Shown: positions 1-10,105 of the stretch, piece after piece
How the letters are laid out: the number at the start of each line of letters is the position of its first letter
How positions within the stretch are numbered: position 1 is the stretch's first letter
Source: Intoshia linei
Taxonomy: Eukaryota; Orthonectida; Rhopaluridae
Direction of reading: 5' to 3'
Length of the DNA: 29,259 nt
Assembly: GCA_001642005.1 (NCBI GenBank)
Contig: LWCA01000391.1
Coordinates: 1-29,259 of the forward strand
The notes under the pieces: generated by a model
What the model was told of the DNA's origin: nothing
What the model saw: only the letters and a program-made list of their open reading frames with translations
The model's database searches: none
Program-made: the position numbers and the translations under genes

Positions 1-924
1 AAATTTTTTTAATAAAAAAAATCTTAAAATCTCCCCTGAAAGTTTTGTTAAAAATTATTATTAATAATAATTATAATTAATAAGGGATGTTGTTACAAGT
101 GTGAAATCATATTTTTTAACAGTAAAATAATATTTTATACGTGTAACAATAATATTAACTGATAAAAAATATACAAACACTAAATTAATTTTATTTTAAA
201 ATTAATTTTTCATTGCCTCAAATGTATTTGATATAACCAAGGGACAATATAAACCACTTTAACGAAATCATATACATACGTATATTATGCTATATTAAAA
301 AATACTAAATTATTATTTAAAAAGTTATTAAAACAATCTAATTTTGTCACTCATGGCATTGGTTGCGGTAGAATAGACTCTATCTTACCCACCCACCTAC
401 TCGTATATGCACCTATTCGTCCACCGTTGAGAACTCCTGATATAGAGAATGAATTATTTACATGATAATATACATACATTTATTATTATTATGAATATAT
501 TGTGGTATACTAATTTTCAATGATATTGTTCATATAGTAATATTGTCAAATGTATTAAATTACGAAAAAACTCATTAAATCATGTAAGCCTTAAATTAAT
601 TATGAATTCAAAGTAATAAACCATTAACCGTTTAAGGTAATTGCATGATACATACAGTTTCAACATTTAAATTGAAAAAATGAAAGATTAATTACAAAAC
701 TTGATATATTTGAAATATATCAAATTATAGTATACTCATTCATGTGTTTTAAAGTAATAATTTTAATAGTATATAAGTAGAGACTATAATTTAAAATTTC
801 ATTAATTAAAATTCAAAATAATTTAGCTCAATTATTTTATTTTAAATGATTTAATTATTGGAAACAAATTTATATAATTTGTAGCCATTATTTATATCAT
901 TTAAAATAAAATGAATGTTTATAG
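1..924. other. AT-rich stretch without recognised gene
   Basis: No exon with recognisable protein similarity and no clear element boundary was seen on either strand. The interval about 350-440 is visibly richer in G and C than its surroundings and may be an old transposon fragment, but I could not assign it. Confidence 0.5.
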
Positions 925-1470
925 CAGTGATTCCCGATTCAAATAGTGTACCAAACCCCATTTCAAAATGTTTATTTTTTTGGATCTCAAAAAAACATGA
1001 AACATTTATGAAAAAATTAAAAGGTTTTTGTCATAATATTTGGTAAAATCGTTTTTCAAAGAAATATTATTTTTCCTTTTAGGTATTTTAGGTATAGAAA
1101 TTTTCCTTTAGGTATGTTAAAATTGAATTTTTTATATTGTCGTTGGATTAAATAAATTTTTAAAAAAATATTGTTAAAAGTCGATTTTTCCCTGGGTCTT
1201 TGAAATGATATTTTTTATTAAAACTTATGACACTGTAAATTATATAAATGATGGAATAAAAATGTGGTTTTTGAAATATAATATAATAATGTAGCCATCG
1301 TATTTGGAATTTGGAGACTTTGGAATAAATTTCAAACATCTGTCAATTTTGTAATAACTATTAAAAATTCTCCCATAAAATAAAGCAAAGTTTATAAAAT
1401 TTTTTTAATATTTTATTTGAATCTCACGGATCTTAGACATATAGTTTTGAATCCCAATCGGGAACCACTG
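925..1470. mobile_element. hAT-type non-autonomous element (MITE), copy 1
   Basis: The left end reads CAGTGATTCCCGATT and the right end is its near-perfect reverse complement (AATCGGGAACCACTG). The 8 bases outside each end are GTTTATAG (917-924) and GTTTAAAG (1471-1478), a 7/8 match that fits the 8-bp target duplication of hAT elements. There is no transposase ORF inside, so the element is non-autonomous. A truncated copy in opposite orientation lies at about 25893-26419 and a more decayed copy at about 21290-21600. The hAT assignment rests on terminus style and duplication length. Confidence 0.75.
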
Positions 1471-1559
1471 GTTTAAAGTTACTCACGGTTCAAGATTTAG
1501 TTTGAATATATATAATTGTATTATCATTTTTAATTTTATTATTAATCCAAACATTTGAA

Positions 1560-2475
1560 AAATATAGGTTCATAATATATTAAAAGTCATTTTTCACCGA
1601 GAATACGTAGATTTCTGAGTTTAAAATTTTGTATTTGTATCAAATGGAATAAGCTGTATCAAAATAATATTTTATTTTAATGGTAGGACCATTAATTATT
1701 TCAAATTTTTTGTTTTAATATAATAGTTTCGAAATAAAAAAATGAATACTAAAGTGCTTTTATGACCGTGAAGGCGTCACTTTGTCAGATTGAAAATTAT
1801 TTGTATGTGTTAAGTGGATATAACCATATTATCTGTAATTTTTTTTTAATTCTAGGGCTGTTTTCATTTTTACAAAAAATGGTAATTTGTGGTTTTGATC
1901 GGGAAAATATAAGATTTATAAATTGAAATTTATCATACTGTTGATGGTTTTAAAATCTTTATGAGTTTGTGTATTTTTATAATCTAGGATTCGTTTAATG
2001 TAACAAAAAGGATTATTGGGGTTTTTGATCTTGAAGGACTTAATTTCTAATATACTAATAAATAAATTAACTTTTTGATAAAACAACACTCTTGAAAAAC
2101 TGTAATGGAAACATGAAATTTTTAAAATTTAACTGCTTTTACTTTCTTAAAATTTTTAAATAAACTGCAACAGAGAGACAAACGGATAAACAAACAGAAA
2201 AATAAATAAATAAGCAGACATAAATTTTTTATCTAACTCCTTTGTTGTAACTAACTACTAAATTACATTGTAAAAGTTATTTTGTAAATTTTGGAGTTTG
2301 ATTTTTAAAAAAAAATTTTATCTTTCTTTCTCCCCCGCAAAAATCCGACTAGGAATTTGTGTTTTTTAAAATTCTATAAGTCTTAGTTATTGAAATAAAA
2401 GATTACACTCACACAAAGAGTTTATTATTGAATTCCTTTTTTGGTAGAATTAAAAAAGTCGCTCTCGACAATGCT
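1560..2475 (+). repeat. Dispersed repeat, copy interrupted by the pogo element
   Basis: The stretch about 1613-1912 matches the reverse complement of about 15530-15840, with shared words such as TCTAGGGCTGTTTT and ATAAGCTGTATC. A shorter piece matches 18340-18400. The part 2406-2475 together with 3899-3945 is one copy of a second repeat segment, also present at about 11985-12110 and 16897-17035 (shared word GACTTTTTTAATTC on the opposite strand). I cannot name the family or say whether the two segments belong to one element. Confidence 0.6.
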
Positions 2476-2476
2476 A

Positions 2477-3896
2477 CTGTCTTTTCTCAATTATAATAAG
2501 TCTGCTTATATTCGATATTAGAAGGAAAATAGCTTATAATTAAAGACAAGCAGAATTTTAAACAGACCTTGAAAAATAATAATAATAATAAAATAATTGT
2601 TGGAAGTTGGAGTTGGAATACGGCTTAGTTTCAGGAACCATGTCAAAGTGGTATAAAAAATTTCTAAAAAAATTAGATTATAAGTCATTATTGAATAATC
2701 AAAGAATAGGTGACCACCTTGGATGTACTGTTTTAAACGAAGAATTAGATAAAAAGTTATTCTCTTGGGAATCTCAGAGGGTACAAAAATGGTTGAATTA
2801 GTTAAAGCAGTTAACAATCATAAAAGATTTACGTTTACTCCTTTAATATCTGCATCTGGAGTAATGGAAAAAATTCTTATTTTGTTTACAAATCTAAATA
2901 TAAAGCGTATCCCTAAAAATCTAAATCAAAAGGGTATTGTGGAAGTAAATAAAACTGGTATGTGGAACAAAAATATATTCGAATCTTTTATTCATAGTGG
3001 ATTCCTTTTCTGGTCATCTTGGCATTGAAGATAAGTATGAAGAAGAAACTTTAATAATAAGGTACATTCCCCCTGGAATGACAGGGATCCTTCAACTACC
3101 TGATTTTTTTTGCAATAAGGGATTCCAACAATATTATAGAAATGAATATGATAACTGGTTGGCTCATAACATTGATAATAATGATATTTTTACCGTAAAT
3201 AGGAATTTAAAAAAAGTTCCATATTCTAAAATAGTTGATTGGTGCTTAAACTACAAAGATCAAGTTGAATCTGGTTTAATACAGAAAAGGTTTAAAGAAT
3301 TTGGTATTTTATTTGGAACATTTTATGTTGATCAATGTCATTCACAATTAAAAAATTTGATTCTGGAGAAGATTAAAAAAAAAATTAGTTTAAATCGAAT
3401 TTTCTATTCTGACATACATTTTATAAATATTTCAGAGTGGGACTTAGAAGTTGAGTATTAGTTTTTTGAAATTTTTGCTAAACTAACAATGAAGTCTATT
3501 CAGAAAGTAAAAAATGAGGTCTGTAAGAGACTTAAAGAATATTTGGTTCCACTTCATATCATTGATTATGAGTACATTGAAAAAATTAAAAACACGTACG
3601 AATCAGCTTATCTTAATGAATTTTTTGTTGCTTCCAAAAAATTTGAAATTCAGATTACTTTCAACGAATTGCATAAACAGCGTATTGTATATGGTGAAAG
3701 CATAACTTCTAAATTAGACATTCTACTCTATGAAGGAAGTTATTTTTTAAAAATAATTTGATATGTTGTCTATTTTTTGTTTAAAGTTGTTTCTTTCAAA
3801 TACAAGCAGAAAATGCTTATATTCAAATTTTATTTAGTTAAAAATTTCACTGAAAATTTTTATTTCAGTGGTCTGCTTATAATCGAGAAAAGACAG
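2477..3896 (+). mobile_element. pogo/Tigger-like DNA transposon, inactive
   Basis: Terminal inverted repeats: the left end is CTGTCTTTTCTCAATTATAA and the right end, reverse-complemented, is CTGTCTTTTCTCGATTATAA. Both ends are flanked by TA (2475-2476 and 3897-3898), the target duplication of the Tc1/mariner/pogo superfamily. The motif TCTGCTTATAWTCGA occurs in the same orientation just inside the left end and at the right end, possibly a transposase binding site. The element sits inside a copy of a dispersed repeat. The internal transposase is broken, so it cannot move by itself. Confidence 0.9.
2598..3761 (+). pseudogene. Broken pogo/Tigger-type transposase
   Basis: Three successive segments look like a pogo/Tigger DDE transposase. 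The first (2607-2801) ends a helix-turn-helix (EYGLVSGTMSKWYKKF) followed by a CENP-B-type second HTH start (LDKKLFSWESQRVQKW). The second (2765-2996) holds the start of the DDE domain (KRFTFTPLISASG, NKTGMWNKNIFESF). The third (from 2997) has the second catalytic Asp in VDSFSGHLG, then IPPGMTGILQLPD with the third Asp 34 residues on, and CNKGFQQYYRNEYDNW. Segments one and three are in one frame, two in another, so at least two frameshifts are present. An in-frame TAG near 3459 separates a further 90-codon stretch (3489-3761) that I do not recognise. Either an old element or a host sequence co-opted from one; decay favours the former. Confidence 0.85.
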
Positions 3897-3898
3897 TA

Positions 3899-4036
3899 GT
3901 CACTGTTTTTATGCAGTACATAACAGTCAATCAACTTTATATTCATTATTTAAAAAAACAAATCTAACCAGAAATAAAGTTAATGTATTTACTTATATAA
4001 ATATAAGTAAATTGTAATATTGTAAATCAAAGTCTC
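3899..4036. other. Kindlin 5' flank with remainder of dispersed repeat
   Basis: The first part (3899-3945) is the other half of the repeat split by the pogo insertion. The rest is the only unique sequence before the kindlin start codon, so the pogo element lies about 140 bp upstream of it. No core promoter motif was convincing. Confidence 0.45.
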
Positions 4037-7000
4037 ATGTCTATTGATCAAGTCATGGATGAAAATACTTTATCTACGTCTAATGATGAAAATGTACAAT
4101 TAGTTATAACAATTCATCTTAATGGAACCGAAAAAATAAACTACAAAGTTTCAGTAAGTACAACCATACGAAACCTTTGTGATGGCATAATTTATGAAAT
4201 TAGTAAGAGTATTTAACATTTTTTAGTAATTATCCATTTAGCAAAGAAATCTCCTAATGACGGTTTACTAAAATGAAACTATATATATATATATCTGTAT
4301 TAGATATGGATTGGTCTGATTATAATTTATGGTGGCCTACAAACAGAGTTTGGATAGATCAAAGTAAACTTAATGTTAGTCAATATTGTTTGGAAGATGA
4401 TGATGAATTGGTATTTTGTAAAACTCACTATAACATCATGTTACAACTGCCGGATCATCAGATTATTCAAATGTCGGTCAATTTTTCTGTTAGGGTTAGC
4501 GATGTTATGCGAAATATTTGCTTATTTTTTGGTAATCTACTTTTATTTTGTAGAATTTTATACATTTTTTTTAAATCATTTATTATTATAAACTATATAA
4601 ACTTCAATACATATAAGTATATTAGACAGACTAATTAACAGTTGAATGGAATTTTAATAAACTAATTTTTATTTAAAATAATGCAAAATTGTGGGTTTAT
4701 TTTAATAATAATTTAACAATTTTCAAAGCATTCTAAATAAAAATGTATGAAATAATTTCTTATATTACTGAGTCACAAATTTTTTTATTATGAAATATTT
4801 ATGTAGAAATGAAAAAATTAGCTGAGGGAATGATAAACATATCAACAAAAATAAAATAATATTAACATTTTTGTGATACAGTTAAAATCTCATTTAACGA
4901 ATATTTTATTTAACGAACGGCGAAATTTTATTTTCTATATAAATGCCTAAATATCTGGTATTTAACGAATTTCTGATTAATGAACGCGTAAATTAAATGT
5001 TAATGTATTTTATAGTAGTTTTTAGGAGTTTTTCTAAATATTATCGCAAAGAAAGTCTATCGCAATCTACTGATTCAATTAAAATTTTATTTTTTTTAGA
5101 TATTCCAGATAGTGAGGAATTATGCATATTTTATCCTCAAAAGCATTCTAAAGGAAAAATTATTATGGATTATGAAGATTTTGGACAACCTAGCCCTGTA
5201 ACATTTTTTTTTCCAATATTTATTTATAGAGAAAAAATATTAAAGATCCTATATTACGTCAGTTGGCTATGCCGGAATCCATTGACACGGTCGTCAATAA
5301 ATACGCTACCTTTGATATGGACAAATATAATTTGGAAAATTCTCTACCACTTGAAGACTTGGGTGCAGAAATACATAATAATCCGGTTTGTACCGATATA
5401 CATGATATTGCTGTATCCTCATGTTTGTGCGTTTTTAATTGTTCATTAATTTAATTATTCAAGTTGACAAGAATTATTATTACTAATACAGGGTTGATCA
5501 TAATAATTTATTTTTATGTATTGATTGGTTAATATTATATTAATGAGTAGACCAAATAAAATAACATTAACTTTTGGATAGTTCTTTAATTGTAGATAAA
5601 TTTCTCCAGGCAAAATTGATGCGATCAATCAATTCGGATTTTGTTCTAATTTCAATCTGGTGGACCTCATCTTTCAATTTCGACCACAACATTTATATAG
5701 GATTCATATCTGGCGAATTTTCAGGCTAATCCAAAACAGAAAGACACTTATCAACAAAATAGCAAGTGATGGATTTAGCTTGATGGCAAGGAGCTGAATC
5801 TTGCTGGGATACAAATCCTCCATTTGTATTTCATTTAAAAATATTTGTAAAACACTCTTGTAAACTTTTTGGTACATTTTACCTTCCACAATCTGTATTT
5901 TCCTAATACCCATGACAGATATAACTACTAATAATAACATTACATGGAAATTTTACCGTTTTTTAATACAATCTGGTCTAAATGACATTTGACCTTATCC
6001 GTACATTTAATGATCTGTCAACCATCACAGTTATCATAGATTCGTCAGAAATTATGATTTATAAATCAATAAATTAACTTGAATTTTATTAATTAAAATA
6101 TTAAAAATTAGTGAAAATTTATATATTTTTTTTAATATAAATGATTACCTTGCTCCAAGCATGTTTAGTGCAACTTTCATACTTTTTTGCCTATTCGAAC
6201 CTGAATTGTTTCACCTTTATAGATAGAGGAATGTTTTAATTTTGTTATAAGATCTATACCCCGATTTTAATAGTCTAGGGTTAACCGTAATTCTTGATAA
6301 ATGAATATTGCGTTGTTTAAGTTTTGAAACGACTTCAGAGCAACTGAAATTTCGGTTTTCAATTGCTGTTTTGACAATTATTCTGTCAGTTTTGTCAGAC
6401 TTTTTCGATTTAAATTAAAAATTTGCGGATCATTTGAAAATTTTCTTTTTATTAATGAAACAATTGATAGACACAAAGAATAAATTAGCAATTTTTTTTG
6501 GTTCCAATCTGAATTATGAATGAATTATGTATTAATAGAAAGTTCAATATATATTTCTTTGTATCAATGGGAATATCTTTCTTTTTATTTATATTAAATT
6601 TTTCAATTTTAAATTTAAAAATATTTCACACGATAGATAACGGTATAAGTGATATTTAAATTTAACTTTATTTCGTACATTTTTACGTAATAGAATTTTA
6701 ATTTTTTATACCATGGTGTAAATTTTACGCAATTTTTTACATATCGACCCCAAAGGGTCCACAGCACTTTTTTGGGGGTCCGTTAAAATTATATACATTT
6801 ATTACATATTATAGACATTTTCAGTATCAAAGTCGTTTTTTCTTAACTAACGTCATATTTTCAAAACATAAAGTCACCTTTTCATAGTTTGAAAAGTTCA
6901 AAAATCGTAAAGTCATTTTTTCGAAACAAAAATCCATTTTATTTTCTTGGTTGTTGATAAATATTGATAATAGCACAATTAACGTTGGAGGTTTCTCGAA

Positions 7001-9847
7001 AAAATGAAAGTTGAAATGTATTATTAATAAATTGAACTCAAAGGAAATGATTCTCTTGTTTTATTACAGAATTGACAACTCATTGTAGTTTTTGAATATT
7101 TTGTATGATCAATTTCATTATATTTTATTAATAAGGTAAAAATTTTCAATAGATTGGCGTATTCTTCCCTCCAGATTGATTTTTTTTAGCTAGCCCCAGG
7201 ATACATTTATTTTATGATAATGATGTTTCATCAACATCGTTATAATTCCACGTAGCTACGAAGACATTTTGAGCACAAATAGTAATCATATGCACTCTTT
7301 CTTTCCTGGTCAGATTACTCTTTGATATAAGATATTTTGGAGAATTACCTTTTATTATCAGGTTTTATTTTGATATTTTAATGGGACAAATGTAAATAAA
7401 TGGGACAAAAATTAACTCAATATTCATGATTCTATGAAACATCTACCAAGGGATATAAAGTATTACTTTTTCACAGGGATGATAGATAATATAGACTTTT
7501 TAATGATCTTATAAAATATGTAGTAAACAATTAATAATGTACTGTAAACATTACCTGTACGGTCCACAGCGAAAAAAGGTTGAGAATGCTTGATTTAAAC
7601 GGTGATTTAATCATTATTTTTGAATTATAAACATGTTCATTTTTTTATTGATGTAGTATAATTCAACAGTTGTTTGTATCTTAAAATTAATAGTGTGGTT
7701 TAATTAATAAAAAATATATAGCCATGAAATGAATATATAAAAAATTATTATAATAATATGATCAACCCTGTAGTGTTACTTCTTAAAGTAATTTTAAATG
7801 ATTAATTATGTGATTCTAAGAGTTTTTAATTTTTTAAATATTGTGTATCGGAAAGTGAAATACAGTGATCGCTCTAGGAAGCGAAAATTTCGACTTGGTT
7901 TAGTTTAAATTTCAGTTCCCAATGAAGCATTAAATTACACAAAATATATTTGCGTGTTTTTAATTATGTGCCTCTATCGATTTGATCTTGTCAATTTTGA
8001 TAAATCGTGTTTTTTGTGTTTATTTTTGAGAGTGATCACTGATCACTGTATTTTATTATTTTACATTATTCATTGTAAATTATAGCTGTCTTATTTCTTC
8101 CTTCAGTTTACTCCAACAAAACGTTTGTGAAAATTCTTTATTGGTGCTATCGTTCAAATTCCACGGTTTTTTGTTTCGAAGATTTTTGGTTTTTTTAAAA
8201 TATCATCTGGTATTATGATTGTTTAGTATAAAGATGTTCATTTAAATTTGTTTTATGAGCAGGCCAAATGGACTATTTTAAATGGAGTGCATACGTGTAG
8301 CTCTCAGGAATATGCTGTATTTGCGGCATTACAAGTAATTAAAAAGTTTATTAATTATATTGAAATTTTTAGCTAAATATACAGGAATCCATTTGCAATG
8401 ATGTTTCTGAAAAACTAGTTCAAGATTCCATTAATAAAGAAATCGAACGTGATATCGAAAAACTAAAAGACGAATTACGTTTAGCTTTATCTAACAATTC
8501 TCACATTGAAGAAATTGATTATTGCCCAGAATTGCGTGTTATTGTACCCCATGCAAAGTAATATTTTTACTTTTGAAATAAAAATGATAAAATTAAATCT
8601 TTAGAATAAAAAAAAAGAATTTATCACTTAATAATCACGAATTTTTATTACACAAAACCATATTGTCTATAATGAACCCTAAAGATGGTGTATTATTGCT
8701 GGAATTGGATTTAAAATGTAATTTAAATTTTAATTTAGGTGTTTAGTGATAACTGATCATATATTTAAGTTGCATTAAATAATTTTGCATATTTATAATA
8801 AACAATTTAGCCGCTGAAATTGAAGGAAAATTTAAAGATTTTTCTATAAATATTAAGGTTTTCGCTGATACAATAAATTTTGAATTGATTTGCATTAAAT
8901 TCAAAGAAGTAGGTATATTTTTTTTATTTAGTATTGATAAAAATTTAGTTGGATCAATATGCATCATGGTTGACGGCTTTAACATTCACTACATTTGGCA
9001 GAACGCTAAAAAACACTAATTTCCATTCCGAAGTTAATTATATTAAAACCATGCATGCATTACTAAGTCAATCTAAAAATAGTGATGGTGATAAACAAAT
9101 TAAACATAATATAAACGTATTATTAATATTTACATTTTTTAAATTTTATTAGAATTTTATACCCTTGAAATTTAAAAAACTTAAAAAGGTAATTTTAAAA
9201 TTTTAACTTTAAAATATATTAATAAATACATAAATCTTAGTTTAACAATCATGTTCGAACAGCATATAATGGATTGAAACATATGAATGTTCAAGAATCT
9301 AAATTAATGTTTATAAAAAGTAATATTATATTTAATATTTAGTCATTTTCATGGTTTACTTTTTTAGTATGGCAGCAAATAAAAACTGTGGGACTGATCT
9401 ACTTTAATGTTGTTGTAGATGTAAGTATATTTTTTTATAATTATAAATATTCAATTAGATTGGAATATCAAAACACAAAGAAGTAGTCAATAATTACAAT
9501 TATAATATATTTTAATATATAGTGTTATATGGTATTTGCTCCAAATAGAATTATGCTTATTGATATTAAAACAAATGTTGTCTTCCGTACCGATTATTTA
9601 TATAAATTACAGTAACTTAAGTAGTTAATAAGTATTTATTAATTTTAGAAATTGGGGTATAAATTGGGATGAAACTTCTGTTGATTTTGCTTTTAACGAT
9701 TCTTCATATAAAGTAACGTGCCAATTTAATTGTGAATTATTGCATGAAACTGTTGGTACAACAATATTTCTGTTTCTTAAAAATTCTGACGATTCAGCTA
9801 AAGCTAAACATTTACTTTTCAACAACCTTATTACTCCTGGATTCTAA
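4037..9847 (+). CDS. FERMT: Kindlin/fermitin family protein, about 17 exons
   Basis: Kindlins activate integrins by binding the beta tail at adhesion sites together with talin. Exons: 4037-4202, 4242-4262, 4304-4531, 5100-5197, 5230-about 5426, 8086-8188, 8227-8334, 8373-8557, 8605-8717, 8811-8908, 8949-9116, 9153-9188, 9241-9319, 9368-9420, 9459-9482, 9523-9611, 9649-9847. They join in frame to about 654 residues, close to the usual 660-720. F0 carries the kindlin signature DMDWSDYNLWW (about 63-73). F1 resumes at IPDSEEL. F2 has YKDVHLNLFYEQAKW. The PH domain (about 362-470) ends in DQYASWLTALTF. F3 has FIKIWQQIKTVGLIYF and LQNWGINWDE. The integrin-contact Gln-Trp of vertebrate kindlins reads Asn-Trp (about 590-591). 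The F1 loop is short and lacks a poly-lysine run. The donor of exon 5 is the least certain junction. The following intron (about 5427-8085) carries two transposons. Convergent with CIB. Confidence 0.92.
4532..5099 (+). other. Large kindlin intron 3 with transposon terminus-like sequence
   Basis: This 568-bp intron sits between F1 exons in a gene whose other introns are mostly under 60 bp. At 4877-4878 a TA precedes CAGTTAAAATCTCATTTAACG, and TTTAACGAA recurs nearby (about 4894, 4910, 4961). Such a start with TTTAACGAA motifs resembles ends of some pogo/Tigger elements. No matching opposite end was identified, so this is a tentative solo terminus. Confidence 0.4.
5575..6430 (-). pseudogene. 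Decayed Tc1-like transposase
   Basis: Reading the minus strand from 6430 down, an N-terminal DNA-binding region is seen (SEVVSKLKQRNIHLS, then RLLKSGYRSYNK), then a frame with VEGKMYQKVYKSVLQIF. After a frameshift comes QQDSAPCHQAKSI, which contains a catalytic Asp, and SPDMNPI..LWSKLKDEV, the conserved C-terminal block of Tc1 transposases. Stops and frameshifts interrupt it (a stop replaces the residue after SPDMNPI), so it is not functional. The longest intact frame covers only 5704-5940. Confidence 0.85.
6735..7600. mobile_element. Possible hAT-like fragment nested in the Tc1 relic
   Basis: The right margin, read on the minus strand, is TTCTCAACCTTTTTTCGCTG followed by TGGACC, the style of many hAT non-autonomous termini. 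Near the left margin the words GGGTCCACAGCAC and TTTTTTGGGGGTCC echo it. I could not define exact ends or a target duplication. No coding sequence was recognised between them. Confidence 0.35.
7863..8048. mobile_element. Short TA-flanked MITE in kindlin intron
   Basis: The left end CAGTGATCGCTCT and the right end AGAGTGATCACTGATCACTG form inverted repeats, the right arm with a 7-base tandem duplication of TGATCAC. TA dinucleotides flank both ends (7861-7862, 8049-8050). The 186-bp size, absence of coding sequence and TA duplication fit a Tc1/mariner-type MITE. It ends 37 bp before the next kindlin exon (8086). Confidence 0.8.
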
Positions 9848-10105
9848 TTTTTTTAATTAAAAATATATTTACAACTCACAATTTGTTATTCTTTTTCGTC
9901 AAATTTAACTACAATGTAGACAATTTTAATCAATTTCCAATGCATGTGTCTAATATTTTATACTATTTAAATACAAATTATTTAAAAAATTTATTATATA
10001 GAAAACAATACACAATGTACGTTGAATTTTTTGTAAAATGGTACATTATTTCAAATATTTATTGTAAATATACTAAAAGATGGTCATGTTAATAAATATA
10101 ATGTA
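9848..10105. other. Convergent intergenic gap, kindlin and CIB 3' ends
   Basis: This 258-bp AT-rich gap lies between two stop codons on opposite strands and must hold both 3' UTRs. A possible AATAAA lies near 10091 on the plus strand. The 69-codon plus-strand ORF at 9883-10092 has low-complexity Asn/Tyr/Phe composition and no recognisable similarity, so I treat it as chance. Confidence 0.6.

Larger units (their letters stand above)
5489..7770 (-). mobile_element. Tc1/mariner-like transposon relic in kindlin intron
   Basis: The ends are CAGGGTTGATCATA on the left and its reverse complement (TATGATCAACCCTG) on the right, each flanked by TA (5487-5488, 7771-7772). The interior contains a decayed Tc1-type transposase on the minus strand (about 5575-6430). 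At 2282 bp it is longer than a typical 1.3-1.7 kb Tc1 element. The extra length is probably a later insertion at about 6735-7600. The element lies wholly inside the intron between kindlin F1 and F2 exons, in the opposite orientation. Confidence 0.88.

Noticed and set aside
3489-3761. A separate 90-residue gene
   Set aside because: It is inside the pogo element, in the same frame as the preceding transposase segment after one stop codon, so it is more likely the transposase tail; I do not recognise it as a host protein.
4997-5449. A continuous 150-codon ORF as a separate protein
   Set aside because: It reads through an intron end, one real exon (5100-5197) and a 32-bp intron; after that it is out of frame with the next exon.
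4037-5454. Kindlin as an N-terminal fragment truncated by the Tc1 insertion
   Set aside because: The F2, PH and F3 exons resume at 8086 in compatible phase and run to a stop at 9847, so the transposon is intronic.
9883-10092. 69-codon plus-strand ORF downstream of kindlin
   Set aside because: Low-complexity composition, no family resemblance, and it lies in the shared 3' gap.
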